A DNA stretch of 64,000 bases from Blastocatellia bacterium (GTDB lineage: Bacteria; Acidobacteriota; Blastocatellia; HR10; J050): assembly GCA_025054955.1 (NCBI GenBank), contig JANWZE010000086.1, positions 57,168 to 121,167 on the forward strand, written 5' to 3'. Under the pieces are notes generated by a model. That model ran no database searches. It was not told where the DNA came from and was given only the letters and a program-made list of their open reading frames with translations. Shown piece by piece: positions 55,340 through 63,833 of this stretch (position 1 is the first letter of the stretch; each line of letters starts with the position of its first letter). A program made the translations under genes and the position numbers.

Positions 55340-56826
55340 TGACGCGACCGATCAAAATGGGATTCATCAGCGCCTATTTGATGGCCATCCTGTGGCTCGG
55401 CTTGCTGTCCACATCGGCGCAAGACGAGGGCGGCATTCATCTACCGGGCACTCAGCCAGGCGAGTTGAGAGTGCCGTTTAGCCAGCCGGCGTTGTGCGCG
55501 CGCTGTCATGGCGGATATGCGCCGTATGCCGCTCACGACCAATGGCTGGGCACGATGATGGCCAATAGTTTTCGTGATCCACTGTTTCGAGCGGCCTTGG
55601 CCATCGCCAATCAAGACACGCGCATCGGCGGCGATTTCTGCTTGCGTTGTCATGCGCCGGTTGCATGGTTGGCCGGGCAGTCTACGCCGACAGATGGCTC
55701 ACGGGTCGGCAGGGACGGCGCTGAAGGCATCAGTTGTGAGTTTTGTCATCGCATTGAAGCTCGTTCGTTGCCGAGCAATTCGCAGTACTTCATCGTGGAT
55801 CAGCCGGTGGTGTATGGCCCATATCCTGAGGATGTCTCAGGCAATCTGATGCTGCTGGCGACGGGGCGGCGTCCCGTTTTTTCCGAGCATGTGAGCCGCT
55901 CAGAGTTATGCGCCACCTGCCATGAGATCACCAATCCATTGAATCAACTGCCCATCGAGAATACCTACACGGAATGGAGAAACAGCGCGTTCGCGCGGGA
56001 GGGAGTCGAGTGTCAGGATTGCCACATGCCGGACGTTCCCGGTGGCGGCTATGCGGCGCAAGACCCGCGCGTGACGACGCCGTTTCGTGAGCACGTGCCG
56101 CAGCACATCTTCGTCGGCGGCAATGCGTGGGTGCCGCTCGCGCTGGCTGAGCTGTATCCCGGATTGAATCGTCGAGCAGCGTATGAACAGACGGCCGCCG
56201 AAGCGGTCAAGATGTTACGTCAGGCTGCCGAACTTTCGGTGACGCTCCAACAGGGCAGCGACCGCAATGAATTGATCGCGCAGGTTCGGGTCACCAACCT
56301 CGCTGGGCATAAACTGCCGACAGGCTATCCTGAAGGTCGCCGCATCTGGTTGCAGGTGACGGCCAGCGATGGCGCCGGTCGCGTCTTTTTTGAGTCGGGA
56401 CGTTATGATGCTGAGCAAGCCCGATTGATTGAAGACGCACAGATCAAAATCTACGAGGCGAAATTCGGCATTCGCGGACGCGGCGAAACGTTCCATTTCT
56501 TGCTCAACGATACGTTGTTGAAGGATAACCGTATTCCACCTCGTGGCTACGTGCCTGATCCGCGCACCAATCCGGTGGGCGCGTTCTATGCGCCGGGGCA
56601 GCATTGGGATGTCACGACCTATCGCATTCCGCTATCTACTGCTCAAAGACCTGTGACGGTATCTGCCAAGCTGCTTTATCAAACAGCGTCGCGTGAGTAC
56701 ATCGAATTTTTGAGAGATGAGAATCGCTCCGATGACTGGGGAGAGCGTCTGTATCAGGTGTGGCAGCGAACAGGAAAATCTGCTCCGGTGGTCATGGCTG
56801 AAGCACAAGCGACAGCGACATTTTGA
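55339..56826 (+). CDS. Penta-haem c-type cytochrome, secreted
   Basis: A 495-residue periplasmic multihaem protein. After a signal peptide (residues 5-27) there are five CXXCH sites: CARCH 53-57, CLRCH 101-105, CEFCH 133-137, CATCH 191-195 and CQDCH 225-229. The haem half resembles the cytochrome c554/hydroxylamine-oxidoreductase-like group in spacing. The C-terminal ~220 residues are haem-free and beta-rich (VRVTNLAGHKLPTGYPEGRRIWL), a segment seen in related multihaem proteins. GAGGTGA is the ribosome-binding site. The electron partner is unknown. Confidence 0.85.
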   Translation: MTRPIKMGFISAYLMAILWLGLLSTSAQDEGGIHLPGTQPGELRVPFSQPALCARCHGGYAPYAAHDQWLGTMMANSFRDPLFRAALAIANQDTRIGGDFCLRCHAPVAWLAGQSTPTDGSRVGRDGAEGISCEFCHRIEARSLPSNSQYFIVDQPVVYGPYPEDVSGNLMLLATGRRPVFSEHVSRSELCATCHEITNPLNQLPIENTYTEWRNSAFAREGVECQDCHMPDVPGGGYAAQDPRVTTPFREHVPQHIFVGGNAWVPLALAELYPGLNRRAAYEQTAAEAVKMLRQAAELSVTLQQGSDRNELIAQVRVTNLAGHKLPTGYPEGRRIWLQVTASDGAGRVFFESGRYDAEQARLIEDAQIKIYEAKFGIRGRGETFHFLLNDTLLKDNRIPPRGYVPDPRTNPVGAFYAPGQHWDVTTYRIPLSTAQRPVTVSAKLLYQTASREYIEFLRDENRSDDWGERLYQVWQRTGKSAPVVMAEAQATATF

Positions 56827-56840
56827 CACGCCGAGCATTT

Positions 56841-56948
56841 CAACGTCTTACAAGAGGGAAGAATCGTCCAACGCGGGAGCTTGGATCACGTTCATCGAGA
56901 TTTGAATCGTTTCAACAGCTTACAGGAGGAAAGAATCGTGCAACAGTT
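56841..56948 (+). repeat. 72-bp-period repeat covering the FKBP start
   Basis: CAACGTCTTACAAGAGGGAA and GAATCGTCCAAC (from 56841) recur as CAACAGCTTACAGGAGGAAA and GAATCGTGCAAC (from 56913). The second copy holds the ribosome-binding site and GTG start of the isomerase gene. Confidence 0.75.
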
Positions 56949-57411
56949 TATTCGACGCGTTTTCGTTGTTGGTTTGATCGTTTCTTTACAGGGAGTGACT
57001 AGCGCCGTGGCCCAGACGAGGCCTGAGAAAGAGCCGACCACGCTGGCTCCCGCGGATAAGAAAGGAGCTGCCGAAGTGACCACGCCATCCGGGTTGAAAT
57101 ATATTGATCTGGTGAAGGGAACCGGCCCAAGCCCGCAACGCGGCCAGACGGTCAGCGTGCATTACACCGGCTGGCTGACTAACGGCAAGAAATTCGACAG
57201 CTCGGTAGATCGAGGGAAACCACTGGAATTTCCCATCGGCGTTGGTCGCGTGATAAAGGGTTGGGATGAAGGCGTGATGAGTATGAAAGTCGGCGGCAAA
57301 CGGAAGCTGATCATTCCGCCACACCTGGGCTACGGCGAGCGTGGCGCTGGCGGCGTTATTCCGCCGAATGCCACGTTGATCTTCGAGGTTGAATTGCTGG
57401 CTGTGAAATAA
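56938..57411 (+). CDS. FKBP-type peptidyl-prolyl isomerase, exported
   Basis: A 157-residue folding catalyst with a signal peptide ([23 protein letters not shown]), a short charged linker and one FKBP domain (residues ~50-157). [57 protein letters not shown] and [10 protein letters not shown] are the family pattern, with the active-site Tyr, Phe, Asp and Trp present. The GTG at 56938 is chosen because AGGAGG lies 8 bases upstream. Its 3' end is 10 bases from the convergent TPR gene. Confidence 0.9.
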   Translation: MQQFIRRVFVVGLIVSLQGVTSAVAQTRPEKEPTTLAPADKKGAAEVTTPSGLKYIDLVKGTGPSPQRGQTVSVHYTGWLTNGKKFDSSVDRGKPLEFPIGVGRVIKGWDEGVMSMKVGGKRKLIIPPHLGYGERGAGGVIPPNATLIFEVELLAVK

Positions 57412-57421
57412 ACGAGCGCGA

Positions 57422-58288
57422 TCAATGCGGCTGGATGCGCTCGCCGGTGCTTCGCGCAGCAATATCCTTCTTCAACTGTTCAATGATCGGCGCGCCGGGG
57501 ATGATCTTTTCAAGCTTGGCCAGCGTTGATTCGGCGTCTTGCCATTTGCCCAGTTTCATCAAGTCCTGGGTCACACTGAAGAGCGTGCGCGCTAACAGCT
57601 CTGAGCCGGGGGCTACTTCTTCTAATTTCGCCAACGTCGCTTGCGCCTCCGACAGATTGCCTTGCTCGGCTAACGCGATGGTCAGGTTGGCCAGTGTTTG
57701 CCGATGCATGGGATCAACTTGAAGGGAGCGGCGATATTGCTCAATCGCTTTTGTCAGCTCCTGTGGTTGGCGAAAGTAGAATGTCAGGCCGTAGTCAGTT
57801 CGTACGTTCACATCGTCCGGTTTTTTCTTCAACGCTTGCTCGTACCACTGCGCGGCTTCGACAAAGTGCTTGGAGGCATGATCGGAGGCCTCTTGTTGTA
57901 TTTCGGTCATTCCTTGATCGAAGTGGGCATTGCCGATTTGAACGATCACGTCATAATCATCCGGCTTCAGTTTATGGGCACGCTCAAAGTATTTGGCAGC
58001 GTCTTCAAAGCGGCCAGCCCGATAGAGCAGTTGCGCGGCGGATAGTTGCGCGTCAAAATCTTGAGCCTTTTCATCGGCTGCCTTGGTTGCCGCTTCAATT
58101 TGTGCCGGATCAACCTGGGGCATCTCCGGATGGCCCGGCGGCAGTTGTCCCGCGCCCATTTGCGTGTTGCCCATACCTGGCGCGGCTGGACCAACACGAT
58201 TGTAATGATCGGCGTAAAAGTAGCCACCGACTCCTCCCAAGAAGAGTCCGATGGCACCAACGATGATGCTTTGTTTTCTCAGTTTCAT
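57422..58288 (-). CDS. Membrane-anchored tetratricopeptide-repeat protein
   Basis: A 288-residue protein with an N-terminal membrane anchor (QSIIVGAIGLFLGGVGGYFYADH), a Gly/Pro-rich linker and about five TPR units from residue ~75. Examples are AAQLLYRAGRFEDAAKYFERAHKL and AAQWYEQALKKKPDDVNVRTDYGLTFY. TPRs mediate protein contacts; the arrangement resembles cytochrome-c-biogenesis CcmH/CycH-like or assembly factors, but nothing specific can be said. The start at ATG 58288 is chosen because the anchor begins there; a TATAAT box on the minus strand lies at 58312-58307. Confidence 0.85.
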   Translation of the reverse strand: MKLRKQSIIVGAIGLFLGGVGGYFYADHYNRVGPAAPGMGNTQMGAGQLPPGHPEMPQVDPAQIEAATKAADEKAQDFDAQLSAAQLLYRAGRFEDAAKYFERAHKLKPDDYDVIVQIGNAHFDQGMTEIQQEASDHASKHFVEAAQWYEQALKKKPDDVNVRTDYGLTFYFRQPQELTKAIEQYRRSLQVDPMHRQTLANLTIALAEQGNLSEAQATLAKLEEVAPGSELLARTLFSVTQDLMKLGKWQDAESTLAKLEKIIPGAPIIEQLKKDIAARSTGERIQPH

Positions 58289-58590
58289 GATTTTTTCGAG
58301 AGCCGGATTATAACACGTTTGCTGATGTAGCGCATGTGTCAGAGCCTTAAAAGTCACCGAAGCAGACACAGGGTCAATAGGCGCGGGCGCCGCCCGCGAA
58401 ATTGATGGGCGAAGCAATCCAGCCCCGGAGGAGCGAGAGATTGCACGCATTTTTGAATGTGGATGGGTGAACCTCGACAATTCAAAGAAGCTACCTCGCT
58501 CACACAATACCACACATATCTGACTGCCTGTTCATAGACTCCAAGAATGGATAAAGTCGGGCTTCGGCGCCCGCCACTTACGCGGCCAGT
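58289..58590. other. Gap between TPR and FG-GAP genes
   Basis: About 300 bases. GCGGGCGCCGCCCGC near 58390 is a hairpin. Otherwise nothing is recognised. Confidence 0.5.
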
Positions 58591-59727
58591 TTAGCGGAGG
58601 CGCTGTTCGGCCTGAAATGTTCCATCGCCGTTACCCAGCAAGATGGAGACACTTCGTGAGATGATGTTCGTGTTAGCCGTGATGAGGTCCAATGCGCCAT
58701 CACGATTGAGGTCGGCAATGGTCAGCGCCACTGGCCCATCGTCGGTATCAACTCGCGTTTGCGATTGAAATGCGCCTCTGCCGCGCCCAAGCAACACGGA
58801 CAAATCTCCGTCCAAGTAATTGGCCGTCACCAGGTCGGGCAAGCCGTCAGCATTGAGGTCAGCCACGACTGCTGACAACGGCGCATCCCCAACGGCATAT
58901 CGCTGCGGACTGAGAAATCCGCCACGACCGCTGCTCAGAATAATCGAGACATCGCTGCTGAAGAAATTGGTTGTCACTAAATCGGTCGCGCCGTCGGCAT
59001 TCAGATCAGCAGCCACAAGCGACAGAGGGCCGTCTTTCGCTGACAGCCGTCTATTCAATCGGAATGAGCCATCCCCACTGCCTGATAAAATAGTCACCTC
59101 GCCAGAGAACAACCCGATGCTGCTGACAGCAATATCAGGGACGCCATTTCCATTCAAGTCAGCGACAATCAATGCGGTTGGTGTTCGATCCAGCGCGAAA
59201 CGACGTTGTGGTTGGAACTGGCCGTTGAGTTGTGCGAGCAAGACCGAGACATCACGACTGCCGCGATTAGCTGTGATAACGTCCTTGAGATTATCTCCAT
59301 TGACATCGGCCAAGACCAACGAGATCGGTTGATCGCCCACCGGCCATGAGCTGCTCAGTTGGAAATTCCTATTCCCAAGGTTTTCGAGAACGGAAACGTC
59401 ATCCGAGCCAAAATTCGCGGTGAGAATATCCGGTCTTTGGTCACTGTTCACATCCCCAATGACCAGATCAACGGTCAACTCACCGGCGGGGAAGAACTGT
59501 TCAGTTTCAAATGCGCTGTCTCCGGCGCCAAACGCGATCGCCACATCATCAACTTTGCGACCGGCTGCCGAACTGACAATATCCAGGATGCCATCTGCGT
59601 CAAGATCGGCAACGGCCACCGTCGTAGACACATCGGGGCCGGGTAAAAATTGCGCGTGCGTCGCAGATGCAGCAGGCAACACAGCGTGGATAACCAGCAT
59701 GAGTGAGATATAAGCCAGATGCCTCAT
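58591..59727 (-). CDS. Secreted FG-GAP (VCBS) repeat beta-propeller protein
   Basis: A 378-residue exported protein with a signal peptide (residues 1-24) and seven or so FG-GAP repeats. Each has the calcium-binding pattern DLNxDGxxDLVTAN: VADLDADGILDIVSS, IGDVNSDQRPDILTAN, LADVNGDNLKDVITAN, VADLNGNGVPDIAVS, AADLNADGATDLVTTN, VADLNADGLPDLVTAN and IADLNRDGALDLITAN. It would fold as an integrin-like beta-propeller on or outside the cell surface. ATG 59727 is preferred over one six codons upstream for GGAGG placement. Function is likely binding, ligand unknown. Confidence 0.85.
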   Translation of the reverse strand: MRHLAYISLMLVIHAVLPAASATHAQFLPGPDVSTTVAVADLDADGILDIVSSAAGRKVDDVAIAFGAGDSAFETEQFFPAGELTVDLVIGDVNSDQRPDILTANFGSDDVSVLENLGNRNFQLSSSWPVGDQPISLVLADVNGDNLKDVITANRGSRDVSVLLAQLNGQFQPQRRFALDRTPTALIVADLNGNGVPDIAVSSIGLFSGEVTILSGSGDGSFRLNRRLSAKDGPLSLVAADLNADGATDLVTTNFFSSDVSIILSSGRGGFLSPQRYAVGDAPLSAVVADLNADGLPDLVTANYLDGDLSVLLGRGRGAFQSQTRVDTDDGPVALTIADLNRDGALDLITANTNIISRSVSILLGNGDGTFQAEQRLR

Positions 59728-59851
59728 AGTAAACCTCCGGATCATAGGTTCTCATTGATGCTCAGCATAACTGAGATGTTCCGGGCTCAGACGGATTCTA
59801 CGCGCGGGGGTCAGGCTTCGTCAACACAAGCGAGGCCACAGCCGGTACAGA

Positions 59852-59880
59852 TTGACATCGCAGCCAGCGATATGTTAGTG
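59852..59880 (+). promoter_or_regulatory. Possible promoter of the cobalamin riboswitch transcript
   Basis: TTGACA (59852-59857) with a weak -10 (TTAGTG, 59875-59880) at 17-base spacing. It lies just before the riboswitch. Confidence 0.5.
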
Positions 59881-59902
59881 TAGCCCTCCGTTCTTTGAAT
59901 GA

Positions 59903-60109
59903 CTTGTCGGTGCTCGGCGTTGTGTCACTACTGACACCAACGCTGAGAGAATAGGGAAGTGGGTGAAAATCCCACACGGTCCCGCCACTGTGATGTCTGA
60001 AGAAGGGCAGCACAAAGCCACTGGTTTGCCCAACAAACTGGGAAGGCGCTGCTCTGGAAAGAACGCCATCGTTCTTTCTGAGGACAAAGTCAGGAGACCT
60101 GCCGACAAG
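59903..60109 (+). ncRNA. Cobalamin (B12) riboswitch
   Basis: About 207 nt. The closing helix P1 is CTTGTCGG (59903-59910) with CCGACAAG (60102-60109). Inside are the conserved core segments GAATAGGGAAGTGGGTGAAA, CGGTCCCGCCACTGTGA, AAAGCCACTGG, CTGGGAAGGC and AGTCAGGAGACCTGCC in the standard order of the family. It controls the downstream TonB receptor gene and the btuF relic: with B12 bound, expression would be reduced. Confidence 0.95.
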
Positions 60110-60142
60110 CTGCTGTGAGCCTTGGTGCGAGAGGACACTAAG

Positions 60143-60550
60143 ATGCTGACATCTAGCACGCCTTTTGTATTGTTCATTGATTGTCTCTTGCTGGCCACCT
60201 CCTTGTCCTGTGTATCGTCAGGTCTTGCCCATGTAACAGTGAACCGAGCGGTGACACAGGATGATCGGGGAGATGCTGTTCGTGTTCCTGCGACGCTCGA
60301 CCGTCCGCTCTCGCTTGATTCCAGTATGACTCAGGCGCTGTGCGCAGTGCGCTTTGGCAAGCATCTGGTTGAGATGACTCCCATCTGTGATGATCCGGCT
60401 GGGACTGCACAGAGCCGGAATGTGGGGAATGCAGTGAGACCCAATCTGGGACAGTTCAGAGCGTGCGGCCTTCGCTTCCTGCTTCGTGTGTCAGTCAGCT
60501 TCAGATGTGCACGTAATAGCCCTACTCGGCCGGGGTTCCTATTTTGTTGA
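60143..60550 (+). pseudogene. Degenerate btuF-like (B12-binding periplasmic protein) relic
   Basis: The frame from 60143 starts with a signal-like stretch (TPFVLFIDCLLLATSLSCVS). It then shows a decayed version of the N-terminal lobe of cobalamin-binding proteins: DDRGDAVRVPATLDRPLSL corresponds to DDxGRxVxVPxxPxRIVSL, SSMTQALCAVRFGKHLVEMT to PSxTExLxAxGxGDRVVGVT, and CDDP to CDYP. NVGNAVRPNL then matches the VGxxxNPSL step. After about residue 100 similarity is lost, and it stops at 60550, about a third of the normal length. It sits directly after the riboswitch, exactly where btuF would be expected. The reading is by eye and not confirmed by search. Confidence 0.6.
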
Positions 60551-60729
60551 TCCGTGATGGTCAGGGTGTGGCCGATGGCTGCCCGGCTGATGTGATGGTG
60601 CCGGATCATCCTCGGATAGGTGTCTGGTTGTGCTCTACAAGTGAGCGCCAATCCCCGGTAGCCATGCGCTGCACATGTGTTGTTGATTTGGTTGATCGTC
60701 AACCAACAAAGTTTTAAGGAGAAAGAGAG
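60551..60729 (+). other. Gap between btuF relic and TonB receptor gene
   Basis: 179 bases that may be further decayed btuF; AAGGAGAAAGAGAG at the end is the ribosome-binding site of the receptor gene. Confidence 0.4.
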
Positions 60730-63114
60730 ATGAGAACACGAATATCTGAATGGATGTCGGTCGTACTGGTCATTCCTTTGTTGACAGTGACTGTATTTGG
60801 ACAGTCACGTGCCGAGCTTCGCGGACGCATTCAAGATGAGGCGGGAGCCGTTATCGTGGGCGCGTCGGTGCGATTGAGCACGCGAGGCGGCGACTTGCGT
60901 TGGAGCACGGTGAGCGACCAATCTGGATCCTATCAGTTCAGTGGCTTGAGAGTTGGGGACTATTTGTTAGAAGTCCGGAAGCCGGGATTTCGCCCCTCGG
61001 TACTAACGGTTCAGGTGGAATCGCAGGCTCAGTCAGTGGATGTCACGTTGCAAGTGGCAGGATTGCGTGAGGAAGTGGTGGTGACTCCTTCAGGTCGGCC
61101 GCAAGCGCCCGACGAGGTATCAAAATCAATCACTGTGCTGAGCGAGAGCGAAATTGAACAGCGCGATGAGTATTCATTGGTGGAAGCGTTGCGGAACACG
61201 CCTGGCCTTCGCGTACAGCAGTTAGCCGGCCCCGGCGGTTTTGCCACACTTCAGTTTCGCGGATTGCGTTCAGCGGATTCAGCCCTGTTAATTGATCAAC
61301 TGCGACTGCGTGACGCCGCTGATGTCAATGGCAGCATCAACGGTTATCTGCAAGACTTGCTCATTGACGGGTATGAACAAGTCGAGGTGCTTCGCGGCTC
61401 GGCTTCGTCTTTGTACGGCACGAATGCCATCGGTGGCACAATCAACCTGGTGCCGCGCCAGGGTGGAGGGCCAGCTCATGGCGACTTGCTCATGGAAGGT
61501 GGCAGCCTGCGATTTGGCCGGGTCAGAGGAACCCTCTCAGGCGGGCTGACGCGCGATCGGTTTTTATACAGCCTTGGCGCAACCCACGTGAACGTCGCCG
61601 ATGGTGTGGATGGCAACGATGCGTATCGCAACACAACGTTGAATGGACGCGGCCAGTTCCTGCTGCGACCTGACGTCAGTCTGACCGGACGCGTGCTTTA
61701 CTCGGATGCTTTTGGTCAGCTCAATGAAACTCCATTCCCGCGACCAGGGTTGGCTCCATTGCCGACCGGTCAACGAATCTACAGGGCCGTCCCGCTAGGA
61801 GAGGAGGGAGCAACGTTTGTGTATGATCTGGATGATCCTGATAGCCGACGTGATCTGTCATTATTCGTCGGCGCCGTGCGGTTCACTCATCTGGTCAATC
61901 CGCGTTGGAGCTACACGGTTGCATACCAGGGCACAGATTCGCGTCGGCAAAATGCCGATGGACCGGGACAGAATCCGTTCCTCACGGGCTTGTCGTTGTC
62001 AGACTCCGTGCGGCGGGCGCAATTTGACAGCACCATTCACAACGTTGAAACGCGACATGACATTCACCTGGGTCGAATCATGCGACTGACACTTGGCTAC
62101 GAATTCGAGCAGGAGCAGTACCTGAATACGAATTTGCCAAACATCGTGGTGGATGTTACGCAACGGACACAGGGCTTCTTCTTACACAATCAATTCGGGC
62201 TGTTAGCCCGTCGGTTGCAATTTGGCGCGGCGTTTCGCGTGCAGGGTTTCGATCTTGAGACACCGTCGTTCACGCCGGCTACGCGGTCGCCTTATGCTGG
62301 TCGTCTGGGGCAGCTTGATATACCGACGGCGGTGACCGGCGATGGATCGGTCTCCTACTTTTTTGAGCGGACCGGCACGAAGCTGCGAGCGCATGTCGGC
62401 AATGGTTTCAGTGCCCCTTCGATCTTCGAGCGATTCGGCAGTAGCTTTTTCTTTGGCTCATTCTCATTTTTTGGCGATCCGACGCTGCGGCCTGAGCGAT
62501 CCATTTCAGTGGATGTCGGTGTGGATCAGCACTTGATGAACCAGCGTGCTCGATTGAGCGCCACTTATTTCTACACTCGACTTCAGGAAGTGATTGTGTT
62601 TGTCAATTCGTTTTCGCCCACCGATCCCAAGGGCTTTAATCGCTTCTTTGGATATGCCAACGGATTAGGCGGATTGGCGCGAGGCGTGGAAGTCTCGGCT
62701 TCGATTTCACCCATTCGGTCTTTGGACATATTTGCTGCTTATACTTACACCAACTCTGATGAAGTGGCTCCCAATGCGGCTGGGACAACTCGTGTGTTTG
62801 GACTGCCTGATCATCAATTCAGCATTCAGCTCAATCAGCGCCTGCGCCGCTTCAATATCAATTTCGATCTGACGGCTTTCAGCAACCATGATTTTCCGCT
62901 GTTCGCGCCATTTCGACCGTTTTCCTCAGGCGTATTCAGGTTTCAAGGGTATGCCAAAGCCGATTTGACGGTGAGTTATCCGATCGCGCTGAGCGAGCGG
63001 TTGCGGTTGCAACTGTTCGGCAAGATCGAAAATTTGTTCGACGACGATTACTTCGAGGAAGGTTTTCGTGCGCCTGGGGCTGTGGGCTTAGGTGGAATCA
63101 GATTCCAATTCTGA
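60730..63114 (+). CDS. TonB-dependent outer-membrane receptor, probably B12 (BtuB-like)
   Basis: Energy-coupled import channel of 794 residues. After a signal peptide a carboxypeptidase-regulatory-like domain (residues ~25-105, AELRGRIQDEAGAVIVGASVRL..GLRVGDYLLEVRKPGF) precedes the plug. The plug (~120-235) has VEALRNTPGLRVQQLAG and VEVLRGSASSLYGTNAIGGTINLV; a ~22-strand barrel follows. It ends in aromatic Phe (GGIRFQF), as expected for BamA recognition. The B12 riboswitch upstream makes a corrinoid the likely substrate. AAGGAG lies 8 bases before ATG 60730. No TonB/ExbB genes or ABC transporter are in view. Confidence 0.88.
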   Translation: MRTRISEWMSVVLVIPLLTVTVFGQSRAELRGRIQDEAGAVIVGASVRLSTRGGDLRWSTVSDQSGSYQFSGLRVGDYLLEVRKPGFRPSVLTVQVESQAQSVDVTLQVAGLREEVVVTPSGRPQAPDEVSKSITVLSESEIEQRDEYSLVEALRNTPGLRVQQLAGPGGFATLQFRGLRSADSALLIDQLRLRDAADVNGSINGYLQDLLIDGYEQVEVLRGSASSLYGTNAIGGTINLVPRQGGGPAHGDLLMEGGSLRFGRVRGTLSGGLTRDRFLYSLGATHVNVADGVDGNDAYRNTTLNGRGQFLLRPDVSLTGRVLYSDAFGQLNETPFPRPGLAPLPTGQRIYRAVPLGEEGATFVYDLDDPDSRRDLSLFVGAVRFTHLVNPRWSYTVAYQGTDSRRQNADGPGQNPFLTGLSLSDSVRRAQFDSTIHNVETRHDIHLGRIMRLTLGYEFEQEQYLNTNLPNIVVDVTQRTQGFFLHNQFGLLARRLQFGAAFRVQGFDLETPSFTPATRSPYAGRLGQLDIPTAVTGDGSVSYFFERTGTKLRAHVGNGFSAPSIFERFGSSFFFGSFSFFGDPTLRPERSISVDVGVDQHLMNQRARLSATYFYTRLQEVIVFVNSFSPTDPKGFNRFFGYANGLGGLARGVEVSASISPIRSLDIFAAYTYTNSDEVAPNAAGTTRVFGLPDHQFSIQLNQRLRRFNINFDLTAFSNHDFPLFAPFRPFSSGVFRFQGYAKADLTVSYPIALSERLRLQLFGKIENLFDDDYFEEGFRAPGAVGLGGIRFQF

Positions 63115-63159
63115 CTCGTTGTGTGGAGTCGCCGCCTCTGTCATAATGGCGGTGACTCC

Positions 63160-63708
63160 ATGAAACGCGAGACGAAAAAACAGGCCATCCTGCGCATCTT
63201 TGAGCAGCAAGGCATGCGCAGTTTGGGTGAATCCGAAATTCGTGTTATCGAACGGAGGCTTGCTGAACAAGGCGTTGAAAAGGTCTCTCGAAGTTATATT
63301 GCGCGTGTGATCGCTGAAGCCGGCAAGCCTGTTACTACTGTTGATCCATATCAGATTGAGACGATGGTTGAGCCATACCGTCAGGTGTTTGCCGGTCTGC
63401 TGCGATTTGATACACTCGAACATGCTGAGCGTTCGTTGCGTGAAATTGGTCGGCTTTACGCTGTGTACAAAGCCAACGGAGATCAACGGGGTATGAGTTA
63501 TGCTCGCTCGCTGGTCATGGTTGGCCGGCGGCGCGCATTGGCGGCGAGTCGGCGGGCGCGCGCGTCCGAGGTAGCCGCGGTGAAGCGTGAAGTTGCCCAG
63601 TGGTTTTCTGTGTGGCTCTCAGCGCCAGGCCTTTTTGATCAGTGGTTGGCGTTGAGAAAAGCTTCACCGGAGTTTCAATCGTTGTTCGGAGCGAAATCGC
63701 CGAATTGA
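63160..63708 (+). CDS. Protein of unknown function beside the CRISPR array
   Basis: A 182-residue, basic, probably cytosolic protein with no signal or membrane segment. Residues ~1-50 (KRETKKQAILRIFEQQGMRSLGESEIRVIERRLAEQGVEKVSRSYIARVIAEAG) look like a helix-turn-helix, and the rest is helical with many Arg (MVGRRRALAASRRARASEVAAVKREVAQW). It ends 126 bases before the first clear CRISPR repeat. It does not resemble a Cas protein I know. An upstream in-frame extension exists, but ATG 63160 is preferred. Confidence 0.6.
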   Translation: MKRETKKQAILRIFEQQGMRSLGESEIRVIERRLAEQGVEKVSRSYIARVIAEAGKPVTTVDPYQIETMVEPYRQVFAGLLRFDTLEHAERSLREIGRLYAVYKANGDQRGMSYARSLVMVGRRRALAASRRARASEVAAVKREVAQWFSVWLSAPGLFDQWLALRKASPEFQSLFGAKSPN

Positions 63709-63833
63709 TTTCCATCACACCACCGCGCACGCACCGATGAGGTGTCGTTGAAGACTACCGGAGCAAGCGCGAACCCATACCATCACGCACGCGCGGAAGA
63801 CGGAGTGTAGAATCAGATCAAGCGCTCTCTGAT

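Noticed and set aside
63712..63740. A fifth, more distal CRISPR repeat
   Set aside because: It is in the right 61-bp phase but matches no better than chance without gaps.
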